Of a stretch of 64,000 nucleotides of DNA, positions 39,921-51,300 are shown one piece after another. Under the pieces are notes generated by a model that worked only from the letters and a program-made list of their open reading frames with translations, did not search any database and had not been told where the DNA came from. This DNA is from Chionis minor (Eukaryota; Chordata; Aves; Charadriiformes; Chionididae): the NCBI GenBank assembly GCA_013398295.1, contig VZSF01006733.1, positions 856,923 through 920,922 of the forward strand. Direction: 5' to 3'. Numbering within the stretch: the first letter of the stretch is position 1; every line of letters starts with the position of its first letter. Both the position numbers and the translations under genes were made by a program.

Positions 39921-40165
39921 AAATAGTGGCTAAACCAGTATTATTTAATCTAGAGAAAAAAAGGCATATCATACTGTATATCTATACAATAAGAGTCCTC
40001 AAATATATAAAAGTGACTTCAAAGGAGAAGGAAACAAACCATCCAAAATATCTGTTGCCAGCAGGGCAAGAAGTAACAGGTTTAAATGAGAACAAAGAAG
40101 GAATTTAAATTAACAATCTAGAAAAAAATATTGACTAGTGAGAATAGTTTAGCACAGCAGGGTTC
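39921..40165 (+). mobile_element. Ancient CR1/L3-like LINE, 3' piece
   Basis: This is the continuation of the element interrupted at 39,505. In the + frame starting near 39,926 the blocks [10 protein letters not shown] and LKYIKVTSKE correspond to the family [11 protein letters not shown]...KYVKG region. The sequence GGGCAAGAAGTAACAGGTTT at about 40,065 matches the family 'GGACAAGAAGTAATGGG' block, which is followed by the decayed LDIRKN region. The two halves fit on either side of the younger CR1 without large loss. Confidence 0.75.
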
Positions 40166-42341
40166 TTATGAGTATTGTTGGATTGTTGTTATTTGAGGCT
40201 TGAAGTTTTTGAAAAATATTCCAGACAGCCATCTGAAGGGTGGAGGGAAAGCGTAGGTTATTTGGCTCCTCCTTATGCACAGAGCAGAGCCTGGCTAGGC
40301 TCCTGAGCTTCCTTCCAGCTTTGCTTCGCTCGTGACTCCGCTCTGCCTTGTCTGCTGCATCTTCCACCCTGTCATCCAGCACAGGTTGCGTGGTGTCTGC
40401 AGGGCTCTGACTGCAGGAACAGGGGTCATCACTACAGTGAGAAATGCTGCCTGTTTACTGTGTTACAACAGAGCTGCTCTGTGCTTACCGCCTCTGTTTA
40501 CGTCGTGAAGCACCTCATCGTGGCATATGTGTCAGTCGGCAGAGAGCTGGAAAACTTTTCTGATGACGTTCAGTCTTATGGGGGAGGCCATGAGCATCCC
40601 ATCCTAACAAAAGGATGTCGTAGCTGCTGAAACTACCCCGAATATTTATTGACACAGATCAGGCATGTCTGCAGCATGTGTGAACCTCTGCCTGGGGCAC
40701 AGTAAAGCCACTCTGAAGAGCACAGCTTCTTTCTGTGCTGCAGAACTACAAGTCTTGCAGGTGGAAAGGTCATTTGGATTCGATCTATCAAGAGAAGTTG
40801 TCTCTGTTTGGGAGGGCTAAAGGCTGTTCAACAAGAACAATTCATGGTTTATGTTTTCAAATTTCTCTGTAGCAGTATAGTGTCTTTTGTTCCTGGTACA
40901 GATAGAAGTGGGATCAAATCATATCGTTAAGAAGCATGGCTTAGTTTGCTTTGGTAGATGACCAGTTTAAAAATACTTTAATCCCTTGTAACAATCAACC
41001 TGTTTGTGTCTGGAAAGTTTAAAAAATTAATAAAATTTTTAAAAAAGGCACAATGCATGTATATATTTTTTTTCATCAATATCATGATTTAGACTTGACT
41101 TATTTGCCCATTTAAAATTAAACCTATTTTCCTAATTATTAATGTACTCTGAAATGAGCATTGTTCTGACTTTTTGGCTCAAGTTACATCAATTTACTGT
41201 TTGAATTCTTGGCATTTTTCTTCCCAACAATAAGGATGATCCTTTTCAAATCAACACATTTCTGACCAGATTAGAACTGAGGAAGTGCTGGCTGCAATGA
41301 CACTTTAATGTATCATACAATAAATATAGTGCTTGAAAAGAGAATTTTTTTCTTGATATTGTAATTATTCTTGTGATTAAAGCAATATTATTTTATTTTT
41401 ACTCTCCATTATGAGATAATTTAAAATGATACATTTATTTAATGAGTAGGGCAATACAAGTGCTTTGGCAGGACAATATTTTTACTGTAGATTTTTTTTT
41501 TTTTTTACTTTAAGCAGTAAGTCCCAGCACCAGAACTATTGTGTTCTTGCTCATGATATAGTAAATATTTAATCATTCATAGTCACTGCTAAACACAACT
41601 TTTCCTCTAGTTCTCTCTTTACAGTGTGACATGACTAACTACTCTTGCCATTATGTTCTCATTTAATAACGTCATGATGAAGCAGTAGCTTGTCGTCTTT
41701 ATAATGAGATCAGTGCCTGGAAAAAACAAAGCAGAGTAATCATGCATCATATTTACCATAACAGACATGCTTGGACAAGAATAAGCTATAATGGATCAGC
41801 AGCGTTCAATATGGAACAAGAGAACTCCAGAAGCAAAGAAAAACAAGGTACCAGTCTCATAACACAAGGAAGAGGTTTTGCACCAGGTCAGTTAGTGCTA
41901 GCCTGGGCGCAGCTCTGTAGAGGATGTAAGTTAATGTAGCTGAGGTGCAAAGAACGGAGATATTCAGTTTCTCTAGATTCACAATTTAGCTCATAACACA
42001 AAGATGACCAGTGAGCATAAAGAAATATGAAATAGAGGAAAAGGTTGTCATAACCATTTGAAAGTGCCTTCTGTGGAAACCCTCTCATTATGATGGCAGA
42101 AAAGTAGGGCTACTTGCTGGTCTCATTCCACAGAACTTCAACACAGGGGTGAATGAGGCTGATTAAAGGAGCTTAGCAAGCAAAGCAAAGATTAAGCACC
42201 AACTTTATATGAACTGGAAGCTGGACAAAAATGAATTAGTACCGTTATTGATCCTTGATAGGAATTTTGCAGAAATTGTACCTGGTTACATTGGGCCATA
42301 TGTGCAGGTGACACATTATGTACACATTCTGCCACTTCTGA
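40166..42341. other. Non-coding stretch, no gene recognised
   Basis: AT-rich sequence with poly-A and poly-T runs, for example T14 near 41,490-41,505. I see no exon, RNA gene or transposon that I can support. Confidence 0.6.
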
Positions 42342-43258
42342 TTCATAGAATCATAGAATCATAGACTCATTTTGGTTGGAAGAGACCTTTAAGATCATCA
42401 AATACAACCATTAACCTAGCACTGCCAAGTCCACCACTAAGCCATGTCCCTAAGTACCATATCTACACATCTTTTAAGTGCTTCCAGGGATGGTGACTCA
42501 ACCACCTCACAGGGCAGCCTTTTCCAATGCTTGACAACCCTTTCCATGAAGACGTTTTTCCTAATATCCAATCTAAACCTCTCCTGGTGCAACTTGAGGC
42601 AGTTTCCTCTTGTCCTATTGCCTGTTACTTGGGAGAAGAAACCAACCCCCACCTGGCTACAACCTCCTTTCAGGTAGTTGTAGAGAGCCATAAGGTCTCT
42701 CCTCAGCTTTCTTTTCTCCAGGATAAACAACCCCAGTTCCCTGAGCTGCTCCTCATAAGACTTGTTCTCCAGATCCCTCACCAGCTTCGTTGCCCTTCTC
42801 TGGACACCCTCCAGCACCTCAATGTCTCTCTTGTAGTGAGGGGCCCAAAACTGAACACAGTATTCGAGGTGGGGCCCCACCAGTGCTGAGTACAGGGGGA
42901 AAATCACTTTCCTGCTCCTGCTGGCCACACTGTTCCTGGTACAAGCCAGGACACTATTGGCCTTCTTGGCCGTCTGGGTTCGCCAATGGCTCACATCCAG
43001 CCGGCTGTTGACCAACACCCCCAGGTCCTTTTCCACCAGGCAGCTTTCCAGCCGCTCTTCCCCAAGCCTGTAGCACTGCCTTGTGTTGTTGTGACCCAAG
43101 TGCACAGGACCCAGCACTTGGCCTTGTTGAACCTCATACCATTGACCTTGGCCAATCGATTCAGCCTGTCCAGATCCCTCTGTAAGGCCATGCTACCCTC
43201 AAGCAGATCAACACTTCTGCCCAACTTGGTGTTGTCTGGAAGCTTACTGAGGGTCCAC
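42342..43258 (-). mobile_element. CR1 retrotransposon, long 3' end
   Basis: This is the longest and best preserved CR1 in the window. The + strand starts with three reversed ATTCTATG-type octamers, then the reversed 3' UTR (TTTTGGTTGGAAGAGACCTT). It runs back through the C-terminal third of ORF2 to a point just after the catalytic FADD region. The first recognisable family block on the - strand is [20 protein letters not shown]. The copy is 5'-truncated, with no obvious target-site duplication. Confidence 0.95.
42437..43224 (-). pseudogene. CR1 ORF2 C-terminal third, one frameshift
   Basis: A 226-codon uninterrupted frame (42,437-43,117) covers the ORF2 carboxyl terminus. Blocks in order are [106 protein letters not shown] and [13 protein letters not shown]. 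Upstream, [20 protein letters not shown] lies in another frame (to 43,224). The two are separated by what looks like a 2-base gain near 43,100-43,106, where the family reads KAKCxVLHLG. The catalytic core is missing by 5' truncation. Long frame preservation marks a relatively recent insertion. Confidence 0.92.
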
Positions 43259-44118
43259 TTTTATAAGTAGGAATGTACTAAAAGACACCAAGTTTAACCA
43301 ATCTTAACTTTTTGTCTCCTTGCAGTATCCATATTCAAACCTCTTCTGTGCTCCTCATGACACTGAGGGCATGAGGGTAAAGATCTACATAGCCATTGCA
43401 TTGGCTATACAGATAAATAAATTTTATTCCCTACTTCCTTCAAATAATACCTTCTAATTCGGATGCCAGTTCTGGTTTATTGTGAGTTGAAGAAATCCCT
43501 TACTGACTGAAAATCTGTATGATGAAAGTACAGCAGTACCAACACATTATGTACACCCAGCTACTCAGTGGGATGCCTGGGTGGCTGAGATGAAACATAA
43601 GAAAACTCCTCACTCCCAGATCTGGAAGCAGAGGGAAAACTGTTTTTCCCTTTTCTAGTAGGCAATGGCAATTGGCATCATAACAGTGGCATGGGGGAGG
43701 AACAGAGCTCACTATCCCACTGTAAAATTGTATATAGCCTAAGAAAAGAATAAATAAGCATCCACATGCACTGTATGGGGAAACAATGAGATTTTGCTGA
43801 ACTTTTCTATATGGCACAAGAAGACAGGCAATCATTCCTTGCAGGTGTAGAAGGAGGGAAAAAATATTGTTATGGCAACAGTTTGGGGTTTTATCATCTA
43901 AAGAATGCCTCCAAAACTCGGCAGTTCCAGGCATCTGGGAATTTTATAAGCTTTTCTGACATACAAAATGTTATTGTGCCCAAATATTTGCACATTGTCC
44001 TGCACACCTTGATTATGTGTGAATGAATTACTCGTATCATTAAATTACAATTACAATGCTGTTAATAACAGCAGTAGTAACAATATTAATAAGTGAAAAT
44101 TTTTGGTTTCCTGTCCAG

Positions 44119-44293
44119 GAAAGAAACAGCATCAGGAGGATGTCAGTTTGCACAAAATGTAGTGAAAGAAATGAACATGAAAGCAAAGCTTAGCAAAGAA
44201 TTAAACCATAAAGTAAGGCTGGGTGAGATGCCTGGCCAGCTGGACAACATTTACATTCCAAGCAGCGTTCCCATGATTTACTCTGAACACATG
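44119..44293 (+). other. Exon-like segment, unidentified (tentative)
   Basis: A 175-nt interval is open in one frame only. It is preceded by a pyrimidine-rich acceptor-like sequence (TTTTGGTTTCCTGTCCAG) and followed by a donor-like ATG|GTGAGG. The translation runs from ETASGGCQFAQNVV to PSSVPMIYSEHM. It would enter in phase 2 and leave in phase 0. I do not recognise the protein. A frame of this length is expected by chance fairly often, and acceptor and donor matches are common, so this is only a candidate. No neighbouring exon with compatible phase is seen. Confidence 0.15.
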
Positions 44294-46398
44294 GTGAGGT
44301 CATGACTATCAAATAACTCTAGTCCAGATTCACATATCTTTGTGTCTGAAAAGAAAATTGAAGGACAAACAGATTAAAAACTGGTCATTTAAAGAAGTGT
44401 TTTAATATATCACAGAAGTGCATAACATCTTCCATCCATGAGGATTTTCAAAATCTTTCTGTAGAGAAATCATTTTCTCCTTCACTGACTTTGCAAAGAT
44501 ATTTGATATGGTGGGATGAAACTGAAGATGAAGTTCCCATAACATCTAGTTGAATTTTCATGTAAGCTTTGTTGCAATAAAAATATTTGTCAAAGCTGAA
44601 AGCACAATACTGGAGTGCTTTGTCATTATATAAGACATAAAACAAGGGCATGTATTATGGTGCTTGCTTTTTATCCATTTTTTGTCTATTTTCTGGCATT
44701 TTTCAAACAGATAGGAAAAAAACTGCAGCAAGTAAAAAAAGAATTTATAGGAAATTCCAACACTTATAAACTTGTATTTAGCAATTAATATGCAGATTGT
44801 ACACTCTTGACTCAAGTGGATTCCTGTCCACAGCTGCTCATTATCAACCTTCTAAACTTAATCCTAAATCTCCAATTCCAATTCACTCTTCTGTACCCTT
44901 TCCCCATGTTCTACTCATAAGTTCCTCTTTTTTCCCACATATGCTTAAATAATTGACTTCTTCAGTTTCCTTCATATCTGACTACATGTACAAAACATAC
45001 TGACTTCCTTCTTTTAAATGCTTCAGTAGTGGTACATCAAATTTATTTAGTCATTAGATTTTTTTCTATCCATGTAATTCAAATAATTGTCAATGAGAAT
45101 TTAAGCATTTTTAACTTTTCACCATTTATGACATTTTAATCATTTTAACATTTTTAGAGTGAAGCTCTCACAGCAAAATATAGGTGGTATCTAGACAATT
45201 TCCTCCAAAGTTCTGATTACAAGTTGATTTTTCTACTTTTCCAGATCCTTTTGCTACATATGGTGTGTCTAATCTCCTTCAAATAACCTGCTCATATGAA
45301 ATACCTTGATTCATTAAGCCTGATATTACATACAAGATACTCTTTTGTCTCATATTCAGTCTCTTCAAATTACTCTAGAATCATCAGGGTTTTCTGTAAA
45401 TTCTTTTGGCTGTTCTTGTCTGAGAGAGACTAACTGATAAGCTTTTCCTGTGACACAACCTTTTTTGTTATACATGGCCTATTAAACACATTCCTCAGGC
45501 AATAAGATAGCCAAAATCATATATTCTGCAAACCTCAGACTTCTGAAGAACATGCTTCCTGCCTTAAGTTGCCCCTAAAATCTCCCCACTTATCATGATT
45601 TTGCTTATCATCTCTGTTAAAATGCAAAGTTCTGATCACTGGCGGTATTGAAAGACAAGTAGAATTCACAAAGTTGGTAGGAAATAACTCAGGTGAAGGC
45701 AAATAAAAATTTATTGAGAAAGGAGAAAAGGTGCAAGAAACAAGAAAAGACCCCATATTACTTGTTGAAATAACTGAAGACAAAAGAGAGAGAAGCCTAG
45801 CAGGTGGTCCTCGGCTGATTCACAAATCTAGAAGTTGAGCTCTAACAGAGTTCTGCAACACAGGAATTTTGTCTCTTTAGTAATCATAAAGTCAAGATTT
45901 ATAGTTTGTGACAAATATAAAAGGTGACACCTCTGCTACCACCATGCACTACGTAATTGTTTATTATCAGTCCCAAATGAAAGGGAAAAAATCTATTCTC
46001 CTAAATACCAAAATGGTATATTGCAGTGCCATGCCCTGTCTGGGGACAGCACAAACACATAATAACTGGGAAGTGCTGAAAGATCACAGCTAAATAAATT
46101 GTGCTGCAGTCTTAAAAAGTAACAAATAAAGCTGTGTTTTGTATAGGTTCATGAAGTGTTAGATCTTGAATTTTGAAGCCAGCTAGATGTAGGAAAAAGC
46201 TGACTAAAATGTTTATGATTTTCATAGTTCCATTTGCTGTTCCTAGTATCCGCAGGCATGCTGCCTGAGAGGTAATACAATTAAAGTGGACAATTAAGTC
46301 TTATTCAATTGCTGTAGTCATTATAGATTCAGAGTATTACTCAACCTATTAACATTCAGGTTTCATTATCCAAATTTTTGTAATGGATGAAGTGAGGC

Positions 46399-46414
46399 TT
46401 TATTATTATTATTG
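46399..46414. repeat. TTA trinucleotide microsatellite
   Basis: About five tandem TTA/ATT units lie within TTTATTATTATTATTG. It is a short simple repeat in non-coding DNA. Confidence 0.8.
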
Positions 46415-47715
46415 CAAATGGCCATATTCCTTATGCTTTCCAACTGCATAGAAGATATTGTAGACAGATTGAAAGTTTTTACTTTGGGCGCACTGGCAAA
46501 GGCTGACATCAACAGTGAAGTTCATCTGATCCTCAGTCTATTCTACTCATTATCACACACCTCACGCCTAATTGCATACTTAGGAATTCCTGTGCGATGC
46601 TTGGGTGTTGAGAAATACTCTGTACCACATTCAGGCAATACTAATTTGCATTGGTCCAGTTTTGGATTCTTGAGGGCAAAACGGGGCGGGGAATCTGGTC
46701 TAGGTAGAATCAGAGTCTCTTGTACTTTTCTAAGAGCTTGTTCTAGCAGACTGTGTCCCCAGACACACTGCTGAAAGCCTGGCCCTTGCCCACCAGCCTG
46801 TGCTTCTGTGCTGCCTTCCTGAGCTCTTGCTCTGGACGATCACCCTGCTTCACTGGCATCCCGAGTCACGCAGCGTAACCCTCAAGGTTCATTTTTTATG
46901 GCAATGGCAGAAAAACTGTCCAGCCACCATCAGCCTGGCCTGTCAGAATTCCTTCAAACACCGTGGCTGGTGATGAGCACGTACTGGGCTCATGTACTTC
47001 ATTATTTATGGTGAAATAAGTCAAAGGGGAGCACTTCAGTCTTTCTGGCTGCTTACCAGTGGCCAAGCTCCCAGGCTACTATAAACTAAATATAGACCCT
47101 TCCTGGCATCCACATCACTATAGTTGCAATATAAAATCCTACCCTAAAGGTGCAAAGCATCCTGGCGACTCACCTGGGGGATGTTTTCGTTCTTATTGCT
47201 TCAGCTGAGTCTAACCAAACTTCCAGCCGAAAAACCAGTGTCAGCAGTCTCTCCATAACCACAGCTCAGTAACACTTTTTTTTTTTACGGTCTTCTGATT
47301 TAAGTGCATCTTCCATTTGCTAATTATAATTAATGAAGTGCTTCTGAAACTCCTCTGATGGAATATGATAACATTAGGATTAGTTTGCTATGACAATTAC
47401 ACCATCTTCAATTTTTCTATCTTATTTTTTCAGCTTTAACAGACGATAAAATACCAAAAAGCCCTTCCTTGAGTAAGCACCAGAATATTAAGTTTTCCTA
47501 ATATTCTGCAATACACAAGTGTATGTTGCACTGAAAAATAGCTGCATTAATTCTAAATGTTTATATTGAATTTTCTATATTGAATTATTTAAATGAAATA
47601 TTAATTATTTATGTGCAACATTGATGTACATAATAAGAAAATATGTGAAATAGAGTTGTCAAGTATGAAAGAAGGGGGGAAAAAAAAGTTAGTATTTTCA
47701 ACAAAGGACTCTCTT

Positions 47716-48345
47716 CATCTGTGCAGTCTGTATTGATACCAGGGGTTGCCCCAACCTGCATGCAGGACCTTGCATTTGGCCTTGTTGAACCTCATGAGGT
47801 TCACATAGACTCACTTCTCGAGCCTGTCCAGGTCCCTCTGGAATGCATCCCATCCCTCCGGCGTGACAACTGCATCACTCAGCTGGTGTCATTCGCAAAC
47901 TTGCTGCAGGTGCACTCAATCCCACTGTCATTCATGAAGCTGTTAAACAGTACTGGTCCCAATATGGATCCCTGAGGGACACCACCTGTCACCAGTCTTC
48001 TTCAAGACATTGAGCTGTTGACCACTACCAACCAATTCCTCATCCACCAAACCATCCACCCACCAAACCCCCGTCACTCCAATTTAGAGAGAAGGATGGT
48101 GTGGGGGACCGTGTCAAAGGCCTTACAGAACTTCAGATAGATGACATCCATAGCTCTTTCCTTGTCCATTGATGCAGTCACTCCATCATAGAAGGCCAGT
48201 AGGTTGGTCAGGCAGGACTTGCCCTTGGTGTAGCCATGCTGGCTGTCTTGAATCACTTCCCTGTCCTCCATGTGCCTTAGCATAGCTTCGAGGACTATCT
48301 GTTCCATGATCTCCAAGGCACAGAGGTGAGGCTGACAGGTCATTT
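47716..48345 (-). mobile_element. CR1 internal (reverse transcriptase) fragment
   Basis: This is an antisense CR1 copy that covers the central reverse-transcriptase region only. At high coordinates it begins near the family motif [15 protein letters not shown] (seen as CCTGTCAGCCTCACCTCTGTG on the - strand, about 48,315-48,335). At low coordinates it ends just after [10 protein letters not shown], near 47,716. Both the 5' half and the 3' end with octamers are missing, so it is truncated on both sides. That is atypical for a simple CR1 insertion and points to a later deletion. Confidence 0.9.
47720..48343 (-). pseudogene. CR1 reverse transcriptase core, broken
   Basis: The best frame (48,074-48,343) shows [16 protein letters not shown], then [32 protein letters not shown] and ILLSKLE. 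The usual family text is [13 protein letters not shown], so the first catalytic Asp of that box is Lys here. Further along, [20 protein letters not shown] is followed by KFANDTS and a stop, where the family has KFADDTKL. The FADD catalytic box therefore reads FAND. A one-base loss also separates VSLTSV from the IMEQ frame near 48,320. Several stops follow toward [12 protein letters not shown]. Loss of catalytic aspartates, stops and truncation make it non-functional. Confidence 0.88.
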
Positions 48346-51300
48346 TGGAAGCTGTGATAACTATAAACTGACTTTTCTCTCTATTAGTACTGTAGGTCTT
48401 ATAACAGTCAGCCTAAGAAAAACAAAATCTTCCAAAACCAGATCATTCAATAATGCACTTTGAATATCACTAACTACTATGGGCTGTACTACAGTGCTGT
48501 CATTAACAGGGGACAGCTTCAAAACCAGAGCTAGGTCTTCTGGGGCACGCAGTGGTGATTCTCTGAAGACAGTAACAGATTAAATGGTGCTAGCCTTCTC
48601 CCATACACATGAATGACAAACTGTCTCTCGGTACAGCACGCAGGGCAGCTGATTTGAAATCATGCAAAATTAACCTGTTGTGATCACAGGACTGGCAAAA
48701 GGAAGAAAATAGGATACAAGGCTGCAATCTGCTGACACAGATCCCACTTCAGCCATATTTTCAGGGCAGTCAGACAGGCTGCTGCCCTTGATTTAGGGTT
48801 TATGAAATAATTTAGATGTAAAAGGTCCTGAAGAAAAGGAAGGGGGAATGCAAAATCAGTATTTTGCAAAGAATGGTCCATTTGGCTGTTTATTAGCCTG
48901 GTTTCCTACAGAACACAGCCATAATGTTCTGAATACATAGCTTGCCTGCTCTCTGGGTAACCTAATGGTTTTTTTGGTAACTCTTGTCAGCTTCAGCTCA
49001 TGATAAAAAAAAAAACAAACCCACAAAGACTTTCTGAAAAGCTGCATGAAAGCAGAGGAGAGAGGCTGTATGCAAAGTATGTAAAGTTAATGAAGTATAG
49101 TATGAGCTCACCTCTCTTTGAGACATCCCAGAAACTACATTTTATTAACACAGCAACCACAGTAGGAACTGCAATAGGAACTTGAACTTGCATAAGTTTA
49201 TATATCAAGATTTAAATGTGCTGGAAATGCGGCTTCATTAGTAATAGTTTCACAGAATAATATGTTTGCTATGATAGAAGATCCTAAAAGTATTGTGGAA
49301 AGATACTTGGGAAAATCCTCATTACTTTTTTTTCTTTTCTGTTAAGTTTTCCGTTGATAGTTTTGAAAGCCAGCTTTCAGGGAAAGAGATAAATTACTGA
49401 AGTTAGAGGGTTCCTCAACAATTACATATACAAATTATCAAATGGCCTACACTATCCAAGCAGGAACTTGATAATTTCTGAACTGTAGACATTCTATAAT
49501 ACAGGCACATACATGTGACTAGAAATAAATTTAGAATTTAATGATGGAAGAGGATATGATGATCTCAATTTTCACAGAACCCCCTAAAATAATGAGAAAA
49601 TTTACCAACAGTTCAAAAACTGTGGCTAATCAGAAAATGGAACTTTCATTCCACAGAAAAGTTTCTATTTCAATGTTTGCTTGTTTCTAAAACAGACCAA
49701 GCTAAAATAGTAAGAGCGCAGAATGATACACTCTGAAATCTTTTATTTAAAAAATCAGTGATGAGCTCTGTCTTCTTTGAACCATAATACAACCTAATAT
49801 ATGAGACTGATGGAAATAATAATGATCCCTTTCTATAATTAAGCATAAAGGAGTTTATTTATGAAACTAACATTTTGCTTTTCTGTATCATGTGGGCCAT
49901 AAGATTGTTTTCAGAATAACTCAACTGAGTGTATATTTAATACTTCACTTATGGATTATATTTGCTGTTTGTCCATAACTGCTCTACCTTTCATCTAAGC
50001 ATTTAATTAAAAAATACCACCAACAACCCACTATGTTGATAAATTAATCTCCACAGCTATTGAAGGCAATGGAATTGTGGATTCCACTTTGTATTCAGCA
50101 TTGGCAATATTGCAATTTATCAACAGTAATAATTATATATCCAAGTAGGGCAAATTGAGTAAAGTTATAGGAAAAAAAATGTGCCCTATTATGCCCATAA
50201 AGCATTTGAAAGCTGATCAACTCCACTGCAGTCTCCAAAACTGCAATTATTTCAAGAAATTGGACATATTAAGAGCAGCCAATGTAGTCAGCAGTTACAT
50301 ACCCTCTTAGCTCAGAGGCCAGCCCTAAAGAGATTTCTACATTTGTTACAGAGTGATGTGTTATATATGTATATGATAAAGAAGTGTTTGTTGCTCCCTG
50401 AAGATTATTAAGATTTCAATTATTTAAGACATTCATTTTTCTCTTTCATCTGGAACAGTATTTATGCTCTGCTGCAGTTTTTAATAAAAGATTTTATCAG
50501 TTTTCCAGTTTAGTTTCTGATTTAAACAGGTTTCCCATGCACTATGTGACTCTTTAGATGTTCCATCTATTATTTGGGGTTGCTATAGCTTTAATGTAAT
50601 ACTTAGTTAGGTCCTTCACCTACTTAATCTAATGTGATCTAATCTATTAATATGAAAATTGGTAAGAGTTGGACTAAATTATGCTCCCTATTACATGAGC
50701 AGAATATGGTGGAATGGGAAAACATATTCTTTGGATTCAATAAGCCTTTTGACAGAATTGCCAGTCCATGAATAACAATGGTGGAACGTGCCTGCAGTAT
50801 TGAGCAGGTCCTAATTTTCCAAAAGGATTTGCAAAGCAACATTATAACTTCTATGCAGCTTTCACAGGGAAAAGTTATTGGATTTCACCCTAGAACTCTT
50901 TATCAGCCACAAAAAAAAAGAGCCTTACCCTACAATAATTTTGTGGTTCAAACCCTTGTCTCCACAGCATGGGGAAGGAAGGCATGAATCTAAACCCCAA
51001 GTCATCTGAGGTGTCTATGACAAGGTCCACATGGGAATCCTTCTTCCTGCTGCTCTGAAGTGGGTGGGCTTTTAGGCTGTTTTGTTTTATTTTGTCTGTG
51101 AAGCATCTTCAAAGACATTGGTTTTATCCAGCTAGATCAGAGGAAATTAAGGGAATTGTTTTTTCAACCTCTTCCCTCACCCTACATTCTACTCAAAACT
51201 AATAATTTTGGAGGGCAAAATTATAGTTTGGAAAGGTATTATTAAATGCCTCATAAGCAGTACTGGGTAACATCTTCTAAGAAGAAATTTAACCCATGAG

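Larger units (their letters stand above)
43259..47715. other. Non-coding stretch with one weak exon candidate
   Basis: No gene is recognised. A 144-codon open frame on the - strand at 43,500-43,934 has no known domain and no supporting signals. A weak exon-like segment lies at 44,119-44,293 (+). A short TTA microsatellite sits at 46,399-46,414. The rest is AT-rich unique sequence. Confidence 0.55.

Noticed and set aside
43500..43934. 144-codon - strand frame rich in hydrophobic residues
   Set aside because: It is adjacent to, but outside, the CR1 at 42,342. No family is recognised and the hydrophobic runs reflect pyrimidine-rich DNA.
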